Origin: Rotaria macrura
Lineage: Eukaryota > Rotifera > Eurotatoria > Philodinida > Philodinidae
DNA: 64,000 bases
Assembly (NCBI GenBank): GCA_900239685.1
Contig: OENT01000038.1
Span: 124,001 to 188,000 of the forward strand
Direction: 5' to 3'
In this document: positions 24,593-37,100 of the stretch, piece after piece
Layout: each line of letters opens with the position of its first letter
How positions within the stretch are numbered: the first letter of the stretch is position 1
The notes under the pieces: model-generated
Seen by the model: the letters and a program-made list of their open reading frames with translations, nothing else
Told to the model about the DNA's origin: nothing
Database searches by the model: none
Made by a program: the position numbers and the translations under genes

Positions 24593-26387
24593 CCCAGGTC
24601 CATCAAAACGGATATCCGTTACGGATCGTTGAGTGGACGCAGTTTTTTTTTAATGAACGCTGTATTGATAGGACAATAGGTAAGTGATTATAGAAAACTA
24701 GACCCTAAGTCTCAGTTTCCAATCGATCGCAAACGTTTAGGTTCAGAAGTATTAGTTTTACGAAACAGAAAGGGTGGAGACAAAATCGAATAATTGATCT
24801 AAATAACATTTGTGCTGTTGCTCCGAACGGTCTCGATTAATCCATCTGCGAATATAGTTATTTGGTCTACCTCGAGGTAGGGTCGGAATGAAATGTGCAT
24901 CTTCAATATGCATTTTTAGGTACATGGGCATTGTCTTGGAGAGAATATAAGATTCGAAAAGTTCCGGAGATACTGCCGTTGCTTTAGTGAGGAAACGTCG
25001 GAGAAAATGATGTTCACGTGTTGCCGCTGTTCGAAAGTTGGGCAGCCATTGCACTTCTTCATTGCGAGCATCCCACCAGTTGTTTATAAGGCGATAGACT
25101 TGTCTGTTTTTCGCTTCAATTTTTTGAATAGTTCCAAGTGATAATAATGGCCAAATGACATATAGTAGTTGAAAATACGGTAAAATAAAAGCATTAAATG
25201 CAAGCTGTCGTGCTGTGAAAGATGATACATGTGAGCGGGTGAGATACTTGAGTATGGTTGAATTAATTTGAACTTTCTCAAGCATTTTTGTACAATGCAT
25301 GTGGAATCATAACTATTCATCAACATAGAATCCTAGATATTGGAAAAGCGATGTACGTTTAATATACTGTTGGTCAATATGGAGAGTGAGTGATGGCATT
25401 AGAACTCGTTTGTGAATCCATTGTCATTCCGTTTTGTCGGCGTTGATTGGTTGTTTCCACGTGTCAGCACAGGTTTTAAGTTCATTCAAAGTTTGTTGAC
25501 CTAAATACTGCATATTTTGCTGAAACTCACCTCGAGACCACAATGGTGAGGCTGTGATAATAAGAGCGAGATCGTCGGCATACAGATGCTGATGAGTAGC
25601 AGAATGGATCTCTTGAGTAAGTGTACAGTAAAACAACAGAAATAGAATTGGTCCAAGACAAGAACCTTGGGGAACCCCTTTTTCGATGTTAAAGATATTG
25701 GAAGTAAGATTGTTCAGTTCGATAAAGCCTTTTCTCTTGTTCAAATATTCAATAATAAAAAGAATTGATTCCTGTGGGCAATTCATTTTATACAATTTAT
25801 AAAGTAGTCCAACATGCCAAACTTGGTCGAAGGCTTTCTTAAAATCGACGTAGATTACAAGAGCAGCAGTGTGTCGTACTAAACCAGCCGTAATATCTTG
25901 AAGGAATTGAATAAATCTTGTTGTCGTGGAGTGGTGTTGTCGAAAACCGGATTGTTCAGATGAAAGAATACCGTTGTTATTGATCCATTCAAGAAGATAT
26001 ACAAGAAAACATCTTTCGTACACTTTGCTTAAACAGGGTACGAGTGATATAGGTCGTGTTCAATTTATTGTTAGAATAGTTGAATTGTCTTTGGGTAATA
26101 GAATCATCATTGGTAATTTCCAGTGTGGAGGGTATATATGAGAAAGAAGCAGTTGGTTAAACTTTTGAAGAATGAAACAATAATGAGAGAGAGGGAAGTG
26201 GACGCAGTTATAAGGACCGTAGCATCATTAAAATAGGGCCTTATACGGCCGTATTTTCTCAGTATACGATCCTTTATTACTGTGCCCAGAAATAGTACCG
26301 TTTGCGGAGCCGTATACGGGCCTATTTTAATGATGTTACGGTCCGTATTACTGCGTCCACTCAACGGTCCGTATCGTTTGACCTGGG
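24593..26387. mobile_element. CCCAGG-ended inverted-repeat element (MITE) split by a LINE insertion
   Basis: The left end starts CCCAGGTC at 24593 and the right end is the inverse GACCTGGG ending at 26387. Inward from each end both arms share CGTTGAGTGGACGCAG, and the arms continue as inverse copies in 26197-26387 (ACGGTCC.., CATCATTAAAATAGG, then TATACGG). Taking out the LINE at 24645-26209 leaves a ~230-bp palindromic element with TACGGCCGTA-type motifs. It has no coding capacity. Confidence 0.7.
24645..26209 (-). mobile_element. 5'-truncated, inactivated non-LTR retrotransposon (LINE)
   Basis: On the minus strand a reverse transcriptase fragment spans about 26110-25424. It has the motifs RPISLVPCLSKVYERCF, SGFRQHHST, DFKKAFDQVWH, GVPQGSCLGPILFLLF and the catalytic YADDLALI. 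The C-terminal part (25300-24758) has FNAFILPYFQLLY and an HHFLRRFL region. It is dead: an in-frame stop replaces a residue in motif 0, a TGA interrupts after INADKTE, and TAG and TGA occur near 25320. The 3' end carries an A tail (T9 on the plus strand, 24643-24651). The 13-bp AGTGGACGCAGTT occurs on both sides (24632-24644 and 26197-26209) as a target-site duplication. The endonuclease domain is absent (5' truncation). Motif style suggests an I/Jockey/CR1-like clade; the exact clade is not determined. Confidence 0.88.
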
Positions 26388-27024
26388 TAGAACCTGCCAC
26401 ATCTGCACACTATGAAAGATGATAACAGTTAATCATACAGGGTCTGTAAAGCGCACACTCATATGAGTGGTTGGGTTAGGAAGTGATACACCCCATAGAA
26501 CATATTTCTTAACACTTGTCGTGTCTGTGGTACACTAGAATAAAAAAAACTACACATAGACATGCATCATACGCTAACTCATCTCGATTTCTACGTTTAT
26601 CCTTTGATTTAATTGACTGATAATCTAATTTATTTATTGATCATTCATCCATTTAACTGATTTTAAAAACTTATGATTTTATTGATCACGTAAATCACAG
26701 CCTCTGTAACCAGGAGGTAATCTGTAGATTTTTATGATTATTAAATTTTTTGTAATTAAAAATTCGTAACTGAGCCACTTTTACTTACGACTCGAATAAA
26801 TATCTTCCTCTGATTTCGATCATGATATCAGAAAATCGAGACTTTTGATTACTTTCACAAAGTTCTCTACACTCTTACACAAGCGGTTGCAGAGTTTCAA
26901 ATAGAAACCTATTGAAAAATATCCACTAAATATAAAGGATTCAGTTAATCTAAATTTGAATTCAGAATTCATTTGAAATTGTTCTTTTCGGTGGTCCTTA
27001 GCTGAATCATGGAGAACAATCTCA
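26388..27024. other. Spacer between two CCCAGG-ended elements
   Basis: About 640 bp of AT-rich sequence with no gene and no repeat I can define. Confidence 0.4.
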
Positions 27025-27320
27025 CCCAGGAGGAAGGTTACGGTCCACTGTAAATTACCGTAACTTCGCCGTAAACGGCCGTTTCTACGCCGTAATTACA
27101 CCATAAACGACCGTATTAATGCCGTATTCCACCGTAAACCAGGTCCATGATTTACGACCGTATTCTCACCATAATTTCGCCGTATTTGTATCGTATATCG
27201 ATCGGATACGGCCGTATTCGCGTTAAAATACGGTCGTAAATCATGGACCAGGTTTACGGCCGTATACGCTCCGTATTTGACCATAAACGGCCGTATACGT
27301 ACCGTATGCTTTCACCTGGG
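27025..27320. mobile_element. CCCAGG-ended MITE-like element with TACGGCCGTA motifs
   Basis: 296 bp starting CCCAGGAGGAAGGTTACGG and ending in the inverse CCGTATGCTTTCACCTGGG. The interior is packed with ACGGCCGT/ACGACCGTA short palindromes. It also holds an inner inverted repeat of about 30 bp (27134-27164 against 27227-27257) that itself contains a CCAGGTCCATGATTTACG core. It is non-coding and belongs with the elements at 24593 and 31169. Confidence 0.7.
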
Positions 27321-29073
27321 CAGTTGATCCTCGAATGATAGTCGTTGGAGGGATGTCGAATACGTTAGCTTTGTTTTAGGTCCGACCTTTTGAAACCGAG
27401 TCGCTGTAAAAAGGCGAGGTTTCTTTTTGATTTCAGTTTAAAATGGAATACCCCATAGGCTCCACTTGGCTCCAAAAGATTTTTTTTTAGTCAGCCTGAA
27501 GTTAACCTGGAGTCAGGCTGGATTCAACCTGAAGCTAGCTTGGGTACACCGTGGCAGGTATCACATAACTGAAATTTGGGAAGATTTAAAGTGAACTTCA
27601 TCCATCTAATGATCAATTTTAAGCTGTAATTATTTTTATTATAGCCCATTGTTGATTTTATGACAAGTGAGTTGTCTTACACCTGGAATACACCTCTTCT
27701 TCGGGAAAAGTTTTATCACTGTTTCATCAATTTTCCTTATAGTATACGCTACCAATTGGTGACCTAATGATACATATAACATGTCTTTCGAAACACACTC
27801 CAACGACTAGAATGATTTTAAACAGTCTCAGATAAACTAAAATACGGCACTTATTCACATGAAAATCCATTGAATTTTGATTGAGATTGATGAAAAACTG
27901 TATAGGTTCAATGAAAAGCTCTTGTTTTATCTCAATACGCAAGAATTAGTTAGCAATGCAAATCCTGTAATGTCGATAACTACTTGATACGACCTCAAGT
28001 GGTTGCCACTGTTTTTAATAGTGATGTTTCCAGTCTTACACAGTTATCGTGTCCAGAGATGCGCCAGCAAAATTTTCCTATGCATTAAGCAGTACAGCGT
28101 TTCAATCAATATCTTTTGTCTCGTCATATCATGATAAGTCAACCTGTGTCAACTTCCGGTGTTAAAAATTGGTGCCCCTTTTAGGAACTGGGTTGCATAA
28201 CCGATCACTTTTTATTTAACGTTTTTTATACATGTATCATATTGCTTTATTTAAGGAATGAATAGTGTGTGGCAAGTTCTCATGCTTCTTCTTCATGAAC
28301 GAACTTCGTTCCCGTGACGGGAAAAAACCGTGCATATTTTTCTATGACAATGAAATGGCATATAGATAAACTTTACATTTAGCCACGATAAACAGAAATT
28401 AGTGCACGACACATAAATATTAAATTGTGAGATGTATGAGAAGGAAACTTGAGAGCGAAAAAATATAGAAAGTAATAGAGGACACAATAATATGATGACA
28501 AATGGAACTTGAATATCTCTCAATGAGACAAAACTTATACATCTTCTTTCCGTGTGCACAATTGAGCGGTTCTCTGTTCAGTATTTTATTCTACTTCTTG
28601 AAAAAAATGATTTGGTTTGTCAACTCAATTCTTTTCAAACAACTGGGAACTAATACCAGATCCAGTTCTCCTCTCAATAAACTTTGAAAGGTCTAATTAT
28701 ATGTTGTAATCTGATGTCTTATAGACTCAAGGGTGAAAAGAAGAGACTAAGTATCTCAGTATACTCGATTGTACTGAAAGATCGTTTTGTAAGAGTTCTT
28801 GAGAACTTTTTCGATAGTTAAAGGTTGATATAGATATGTGTTGCAGTACTTTAACTGATATCTAATCTACGTGATTCTGTCTGGCAACCAACCCCAAAAC
28901 CTTTTATTTAGTCGAAAATTTCATCAAGTACAACCAAGCCTTTGTATTTATTGCTAGATAATCTGTGTCAGTCAAAACAATCAATCTAGAAGAATAGATT
29001 GGCCCACCAGTGCTAATCTAGACTTTATACCATCGAACGGCCGTTTTCATGATATCAACAGTTTTATTTTTAG
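27321..29073. other. Gene-free region with a short CCTGAAG/CCTGGAG repeat patch
   Basis: No gene seen. At 27490-27545 several near-copies of CAGCCTGAAGTTAACCTGGA-like phrases occur in tandem. The rest is AT-rich and unremarkable. Confidence 0.4.
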
Positions 29074-29398
29074 CTGTGATCCTAATATGAATGATGAACA
29101 ATGGAATATTTTGATTAAAAAGGCACTGAAAATGTTTACAGATGTAGATACATGTATAGAGTTTATTAATGATAATATGAAGGCAAACAAACAACTGTTT
29201 TTAGTTGTATATGGAGAAATAGTTGCTAAGATTGTACCCAAGACACATAAAAAATTATCTAGCTATATTTATGTCTTCTATGATCTAACATATTAGCATG
29301 AGTTCAGTCTAGCCATGGCTATACTGAACGCATCACAATCAAATATTAACAACGATGATGAAACAGAACGAATAGCACAAATTGTTGACGAAGGTTAA
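29074..29398 (+). pseudogene. Broken fragment of a bdelloid-type multi-domain protein
   Basis: After a TTTTATTTTTAG acceptor (ending 29073) a frame reads CDPNMNDEQWNILIKKALKM, then FTDVDTCIEFIND and QLFLVVYGEIVAKIVPKTHK, and ends ...SYIYVFYDLTY with TAG at 29294. The same frame resumes for about 33 codons to TAA at 29398. The order (Asp/Glu-rich start, a 'conditions/FINDN' helix, a hydrophobic LVVYG strand, IVP.TH, IYVF strand) resembles the N-terminal receiver-like region that I recall from many bdelloid proteins carrying ADP-ribosyltransferase or TPR domains. In those, LIVSG, IVP.IH and SIYV.C occur. Here it is cut short, has a stop, and sits among mobile elements, so a dead fragment is likely. 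The family link is from memory only. Confidence 0.4.
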
Positions 29399-29885
29399 AT
29401 AACTGGATTGATTACATAGGACTGACAAAAGGTTCTCTCACTATTATTGATAATTTTGCAATCCAGCTAACCTAGAAGGATATTTTCTCATGAATAAATA
29501 CTAGAATATCTTGCCCATTATGACATTTATGGTAGCTTAATTTTGGATCTACAACGGAAGGGTTGGTGTCGGCATAGGGTGCAGATGCGACTGTGGCTGT
29601 AGGTTTCACTGTGGGCGGAGGCGTGCGTGGTATGTAGTTGCATGCGCTTGTGGGTTAGGATTCTGATATTGGTGTGCCATTATGCACGGAAACTCGATTG
29701 TGTCACAAGAAAATTCACTCTCACACCCGCATACTTACACGGCGACGTTAAATACATCGCTGTACCGTACCAACCACCATCAAGTGTCCCGAGTGTAGCA
29801 AAACCATGGGAGAGTAAGTGAGACAAGTTACTACGTTTACATCCATGCCACATGCGCACAGTACGTTTAGGACAATTGTGAGAAA
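29399..29885. other. Gene-free spacer
   Basis: About 490 bp between the gene fragment and the next element. The middle (29560-29660) is unusually G-rich for this window (GTGGGCGGAGGCGTGCGTGG), which suggests a further unidentified repeat or transferred piece. Confidence 0.35.
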
Positions 29886-31168
29886 CCCAGGTCCGAGACG
29901 TACGCCGGGAACCGACCGGATCCCGTGCTATTCCCAAGAATTCCGGAAGCGGGTTTCCGAAATCGCTTCTGGCTTCCGGATCCGGCTTACTTCCAAGCAA
30001 TTCCGGGCACCGGAGCGTATCCACAGATACGGTTCTCGTTTCCTATACCGGATCCGCCGTCGGAAAACACCGTTTCCAAGCCCAGATCACATATGGTCCA
30101 GATCCGACCGTTTCCGGACCGGATACCGATAACGGAAAAGGCAATTTTCACATCCGGAGAGAACACGACTCAGATCTGACCGTTTCCGCTAAGCTCCCGA
30201 AAACTCATCTGGCCGCTTCCCAAACAGCGCTAAATACTCACAATTACTAAGTAAAGTCTCCGAACTTCGAATCCAGCTTTTACTTCTTTTTTAAACAAGC
30301 CTAAAACAACACCAGAACATACACTGGGAACAAATAAAATTATAGTGAAACATTATACATTTCTCTCCAAACTCGCTTCTGTCACAAAAACGGGAATTTT
30401 CAGTCCGAAGACCTAAAAATCAGATTTTTAGACTTTGGCAAACCGAAAACGATATGCGTAAGAACAGCACACATGTCAAACACCAGCGTTTTGAGACTTT
30501 CCGGAGTCTTCAATCAAGGTAAGTGACGCTACTAAAGTCTCTTAAGGACCTATCATTTCAAATTTTTATCAAAACATTTCGAATGCAAATAAAAACACTG
30601 AAACTAATAACACATTAAGTAACACATCTGAAATTTTCAAGCGACCCCATCAAAAACCGGTAAACTATCCAGACCATGGACATCGTCCTTAAATGAAGGA
30701 TTTAGAAAAAAAACCAAAAAAGACCTTTAAATGTCTTTTTTTTGTAAAATGATGATTTTGATATCAAGGAATGATATAAATGAGAATTTAATATTCGATG
30801 CAATTGTTTTTCTAGCGGAGGCCTGATTTTCCAAGCATAAATAATCTTAATAAATCTGGTCGGAAGACGGTCGTTTCCTGCATTTTTTCGTTGCTTCGTT
30901 ATCGGGGTATTGTTTTTTCCGGATGGATCTGGGCGGAACTTGCCATAGTTCCGGTAGGTTCCTGGATGATCCGAGGTATTTTCATGAAATTTCCGGTTTC
31001 GGGAAGTTGTCGGAAAATCCAGCTTCCAGGTACGGATATCTCCGGCCGGAATACTGCTTCCATGTTCCGGTGGTTTTTCACGGCCAGAAATACACCGGAA
31101 CCGACTGGAAGAAGCCGGAAAACATCCCGTTTCCGGCGGGTTCCGGGCTCCGGAACGAACGACCTGGG
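29886..31168. mobile_element. CCCAGG-ended element with CCGG-rich subterminal arms
   Basis: Starts CCCAGGTC (29886-29893) and ends with the inverse GACCTGGG (31161-31168). Both terminal ~300 bp are G+C-rich and crowded with TTCCGG/CCGGAA and CCGGATCC words (at least ten in the right arm 30910-31160). The 600-bp middle is AT-rich and non-coding. Frames in the arms are artefacts of the repeats and occur on both strands. There is no transposase. The ends match those of the TACGGCCGTA-type elements, but the subterminal words differ. Confidence 0.62.
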
Positions 31169-31475
31169 AGGTTGATCAAAACGGACCACCACAAACAGCC
31201 GTAACAGTATCGTAATCGGTCGTTTTCACATCTTATTCCACGGTTAAGCGTCTATTGTAAGCCGTATTATGGCGTTTTAACAGGGTCCGTATTACGGCCG
31301 TACACGAACACCGTATATAAGCTGTAAAACCCTCATAAAGACAGCGTAATACTATCGTATTCTATAGAACATACGGCCGTAATACTGGCCCTGTTAAAAA
31401 GGGATAATATGATGCCATTACGGGCGTTGTTTTCATCGTATACGACCGTTTACGGATCTTTCTGTTCAACCTGGA
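31169..31475. mobile_element. Short inverted-repeat element with TACGGCCGTA motifs
   Basis: Abuts the previous element. The left end AGGTTGATCAAAACGGACC pairs with the right end GGATCTTTCTGTTCAACCT (31454-31472). The interior carries ATTACGGCCGTACA and CATACGGCCGTAATA, and repeated 'GTAATAC.GTA' words. It is about 300 bp and non-coding, of the same style as 27025-27320. Confidence 0.5.
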
Positions 31476-34107
31476 TCAGTTCGGTCCCACCACCTTTGCA
31501 TTTTTATTGTCCCGTCCCGGGAAGGGACTGATCCCGTGATCCCCAGAGCTCTGACTCACACCATTCTCTTTCTGTGCGTATAATTGGAAAAAAAGAAGGA
31601 AAATAATTGCACAAACAAAACACTGGGAGAAAAGCCTTTTCTAGATGGATGGCTGTCACGCATTTTAAAGAGAACAACACTTTTCAGTCGTTTGAGGAAT
31701 GAGTGTTACTTTTAACAGCGTTAGTTTATTGTGACGACATAAAAAATTGATCAACAGTCTTTCGCAGCACGTATTCGTCTCAAGGTTATGCTTCTATTAT
31801 TGAAGAAGCTGAATTTTTACACAAGTGATGAGGAGCAGAATCACTGCAGATGAGTTTGAATGGCGCATGTATGTGATTGTGAATTAGGGAACTGCAGGAT
31901 CACCCTTCTTTTAGTCCCAACCCTAATCCTTGTTCTGGTAAAAGGTTTCTGTCACTTTTGATCCGAGTTTTGTGAAACATGTTGTGAGACGAAAGTTGAG
32001 ATTTTTAGGGTACAAATTTTTGGCCCACCTTGCTCTCCCACAGATTGTTACCCACGTGCCCCCGCTATCCCAACCCATGACATACGCGACCTTCACACTC
32101 AAATTGACATCATGTGTGATGTTATCGCTATACGATGAAAACCGTAAGTCAATAAAATATCATTATTGTAGACAAACTTCTTTAATGTAGTTCTAGAGGT
32201 TACTCAACGTTCTTTATGATTTTTGAAGTACAAACAACAATGGTGCATGCAATCCATGGCCACTCGAGTCGACCCGATACATTTATTGTTTTTTAACATA
32301 TTTTTAATAAACTATATGCTCATGTTAAGTGTTAGATATCTTCAAAAAATGTTTTATGATACAATAAGTATCTAAACTTGAATCCAGTGACTGGAAAAAT
32401 AAGTAAGAGACATTTTAGATGATGAAACAAACACTTCATTTGATATTTATTTCAAAGTTCATCGAAATCTACCATTCGAATTCAAAGTAGGGACCATTGG
32501 AATTTTTTCATTGAAATGTCTCTTTTAGTCAATGAATTTGTCGTACATCAAACTTAATGTGCGTTTTATCACTTGGCACATCATGCGCTCGGTGTTTTGA
32601 TATGAAATTCCTGATATTTTCATTTTTGAAGTTTGTAGGATGTCTCATTTATATAATAAGCCAGAGCTATCGCTTAAACTAGTCGTATGTCTCTCGTCTG
32701 CATGCAATGTTTTATATTGCAAAAGCGGTATTAACGAAACAGAGAAAGTGATGGATGAAAATACTGCGCTGAGAATAAGCGCTTTGAATAACGATTCATT
32801 GAGTTCTGCAACTTTGATTAATGAAAAGCATACCATTTTCTAGAGAAAATGGCAATTCTACGAATTCTGTGTAACTTTCTCAGCCTTTACTATTTGCAGA
32901 TTTACTTTAAATATCAATTGATGTTTTTTTTTGACAAATTACTGTACACCGCAAGCTACCTCACTGCACGCTTAAAATGGAAAAAAAATACCTTCAATCG
33001 AAAATCCGGCGAACTTTCGATGAGTTTCACAGAATTAACGTATCGTATTCTAGGATATCGTGTCATTTAGAATGAATGTTATTCAGCTCTGAAAGCTTAC
33101 AATATATTTTGTTCAGCTTACTCAAAATAATACCGATTGTTTGCTTCCAGCTATAGTGGTGTAAGGATTTTATTGAGAAAAAAATCTGTGTAAAAGGAAT
33201 AACGTTTGCTGTTGTTTATTCAACCACACTATCTGAAAGCGTGTTTTTTTCAAAATTTCATCCGGTATGCAACTGTACACAATATGGAGGTAAATCTTCT
33301 TTTTCGTTTTCATATCACTTCAGACCGTACACTGTCGCATGTGATAGTATACATGCTAATTTCATATCATGGAAAATCGGTAAATAATGGTCTGGTAGGG
33401 TTGTTTCTATTGAGTTTTTTTTAATGATCTTTAACTTAGATAAAATTTTATCTTATTTGAAAGTTTTGCTTGTTTGTCATCGTTTATTTAGTCTGCGACG
33501 TAATTCATCTTTTTTAATTCTAACAAAGAACTCGTATTTTGAGCAATAGGTTCGATTATTTAATAAGGGATTTTAGATAATACTCTTACAACAATTAAAG
33601 CAGGAGAAAAAATGCAGTTGAAGAAAATTACCGATATTGTTTAGTTACAACTTAATTGCCACAAATCGACATGATACATCGATTATTATCACTTCTACAT
33701 CTACCGTCAATGCTATAACAAAACAGATGTCGCTTTATTGATTTCAGTTCACTAGAAATAATATCATAGGAGAGATTTTTCAACAAAATTTTAATCAAAA
33801 TTTCTCAACCGTCATCACAATTTAATATATCTACAAAAGAAATTCATGTATTCGATTGGCTATTGAATATTCCATTGCTCTATTACCTTTTCAATGATGG
33901 AACCATTATATTGGACATATGTCTATAGTTTAAACACTGTCGTATATTACATGAAAAGATAATTACTCACCATCATTAATAGAAAAGAATTTTTATCGTT
34001 CGTCGCATAAATATTCATGCTTTGCTACGTTACTATTTTAGATATGAATAGTAAAGAAAATCATTGAATTCTGCTTACAGGCAGTTTAGATTCGACTATT
34101 TAACATC
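31476..34107. other. Intergenic region upstream of XRN1
   Basis: About 2.6 kb with no supported gene. A 67-codon frame at 32640-32843 has no homology or splice context. An acceptor-like CTGCTTACAG ends at 34080, 27 nt before the XRN1 ATG. Confidence 0.5.
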
Positions 34108-37100
34108 ATGGGTGTACCAAAATTTTACCGATGGATATCTGAACGATATCCAAACATTAGTCGAGTAATTAATGATAATCAGGTAATATTAGTATTTGTC
34201 TTGTTTTCTTTTTTGTAAAAGAAAATTTGTATAAATCTTCATTTTAAAAAGATACCGGATTTTGACAATTTCTATCTGGATATGAATGGAATCATTCATG
34301 CATGTTCTCATATAAATGACGATAATTGTGAAACGAACGTTACTGAAGAAGAGATATTTCGAAATATTTTTCATTACATCGATGTAAGTCTATTTCATTT
34401 TGATATAAGCTTAACACTATCTTAATTTATTTGTTCAAGTTTCTTTTTCGAATGGTAAAACCAAAGAAAGTCTTCTTCATGGCTGTCGATGGTGTTGCAC
34501 CAAGAGCAAAAATGAATCAACAACGATCGAGACGTTTTCGTGCTGGTCGGGATCGAACGAAAAAATTAAAAGCTCTATCTGAAAAAACTGGTCAAACATT
34601 GGAAGAAACGATGGCTCATCATTTTGATACGAATGCCATTACACCTGGTATGTTATAACCACGAAAAAACTCACAATCGTTGACTAAAACTGTTGATCTA
34701 ATTTAACAATTCGTATTCGGAAATAATATATTCTATTGCTAGGTACGAGTTTTATGGCAAATCTTGATGAACAATTGAGATATTTTATCAATGTTAAGAT
34801 CACGACGGATCCATTTTGGGAAGGGGTTGACATACATTTGTCTGGTCATTTGGTATGTAGTCAATATTTATTGCAATTAGCTTTACATCACTATTTCAAA
34901 ACTGTAGACACCAGGGGAAGGTGAACATAAAGTAATGGAATACATTCGCTATACACGTTCACAAGCTGGTTACGACGTTAATACCCGACATTGTTTGTAT
35001 GGACTTGATGCTGATTTAGTATGTTCATACTCTGTACGGTTGAAGGAAATTCTATATTAGTGATTGATATATTTAGATGATGCTTGGTTTAGTAACACAC
35101 GAAATGCACTTTGCACTTTTACGTGAAGAAGTTAAATATAATTCAAAGAAAATATCGAAGATGTCAGTGTTGTTGTTATTTTATTTTTATATCAATTGCT
35201 CGATTGTAAAATTGTTGTATTTTTTATTAGTCTTGCACCAGAAGAAATCAATTGGCATTTATTACAAATATGTTTATTACGTGATTATATCGATCTAGAA
35301 TTTCGTTCAGTTAAAGTAATGAAAGACGAAAATCAAACCTATGAAACATTTGTTAAATATAATTGTTTGATTCTTTGTTTTTTTCTTAAGGACGAATTGA
35401 AAATTCCCTACGATCTTGAAAGTATTATTGACGATTGGATACTCATGGGGTATTTAGTCGGAAATGATTTTATTCCACATCTACCACATATTCATATAAA
35501 TCAAGATGCTCTACCACTTCTGTGGGATGCATATAAGAAAACATTACCTAAACTGGATGGTTTGTACTGAATGTTTGCATTTGTTTGAACTAATCAAAGA
35601 TCTCTTCTTATATTTAGGTTACATGAATGAAGCAGGTGATTTAAATTTATCTCGTTTTCAAATCTATTTAACAGAATTATCTAAATATGATTATGAACGA
35701 TTTAAAAATGAAAATGATTCACAACTACATTCAGATAAATTCACGAGATCACATTCAATTAAATCTGAACGTGATAAGGATCAAAGTCCGAACATAGGTT
35801 TCAGTGCTGCAATCATGGAAAAACTAAGGATAACAACAACAACGGTAAATTCTAAAAAAGAATCGAATGGCAATAATGATATCGATTCGAATGGTCGACT
35901 GATTGACAGTTTTATTGCTAATGAAAGAACGTCACCAAATATTTCTTCATCATCATCATCGGATGATGCTCAAGCAACTGTCTATCCTGATGCTGATGAT
36001 GATCGTCCTTTATCAGACTCGGAAAATGATAGTGATAATCATAATCCAAAAAACCTTTCACGAATACCATCGAAAATCAGTACGAATGAATATTATGATT
36101 TAACATCAGCTTTGGCCATTGAATTTCGTCAATATAAGAATCTTTACTATCAGGATAAAATGAAAAGTGGACCAGTATCAGCACAAAAACTTCAAAAATA
36201 TGTTCAACAATATATTGAAGCATTACAATGGATATTAAAATATTATTATCAAGGTTGTCCATCATGGTCATGGTTTTATCCGAATCATTATGCACCCTAT
36301 TTATCAGATTTGATCGATTTCAAAAATCATCAATTTACATTTCAAAGCGGAACACCATTTAATCCATTCGAGCAACTTTTAGGTAAATATTCATTGTATG
36401 AAAAGTGTATTAAAATAACACAAGAGAGTGATAGTATATCAATCATTTTTGTCACTATATAAAGAAAGTTGTGTTTGTTGATTGACGGCAAAAAAATCAG
36501 TACTAATAGACATCGTTGCGTAAAACAACTATCAGTTAATAATCAAGCATTAACAGTGTGATTTTCCATCGTATAGTAATGTTTTGTCGATAAGTAATAG
36601 TCAAATAAAAAGTGACTCTGTTCATTCTAATTCGAATGATTCCATGTTGCATCGTAGATAAGATCGTTTTCAATCATTGAACTAATATTTGTTCAAGATA
36701 ACTAAAAATCATGATTTTTGTATTATCTTATTCTAGCTGTACTTCCACCAACGAGTCGTTTTCTATTACCAACTGCATTGCAATCACTGATGATTGATGA
36801 GGAAAGTCCTCTGCTACAATTCTATCCCGAAAATTTTCTACTAGATCAAAATGAAAAAAAACAAGACTGGGAAGCTATTGTTCTATTACCATTTATTGAT
36901 GAACAACTTTTATTGAATTCAATAAAAACATATTATACAAAACTTGATGCTAACGACAAAAATCGTAATCAGCATTCGTCATCATTATGTTTTACATCAA
37001 CATCGACATTCTATCCAACTAATAATAGCTATGCTAATAATCCATATTTTCCACCATTAAAACAAACACGTGCTAAATGTATTGAATATCCTATTGATTT

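Noticed and set aside
29680..31204. Six overlapping frames of 84-114 codons on both strands, Pro/Gly/Arg-rich
   Set aside because: They arise from CCGG-type repeat words in the arms of the element at 29886-31168; similar frames appear on both strands.
32640..32843. 67-codon frame MSHLYNKPEL...
   Set aside because: No recognisable domain, no splice context, antisense frame of nearly equal length.
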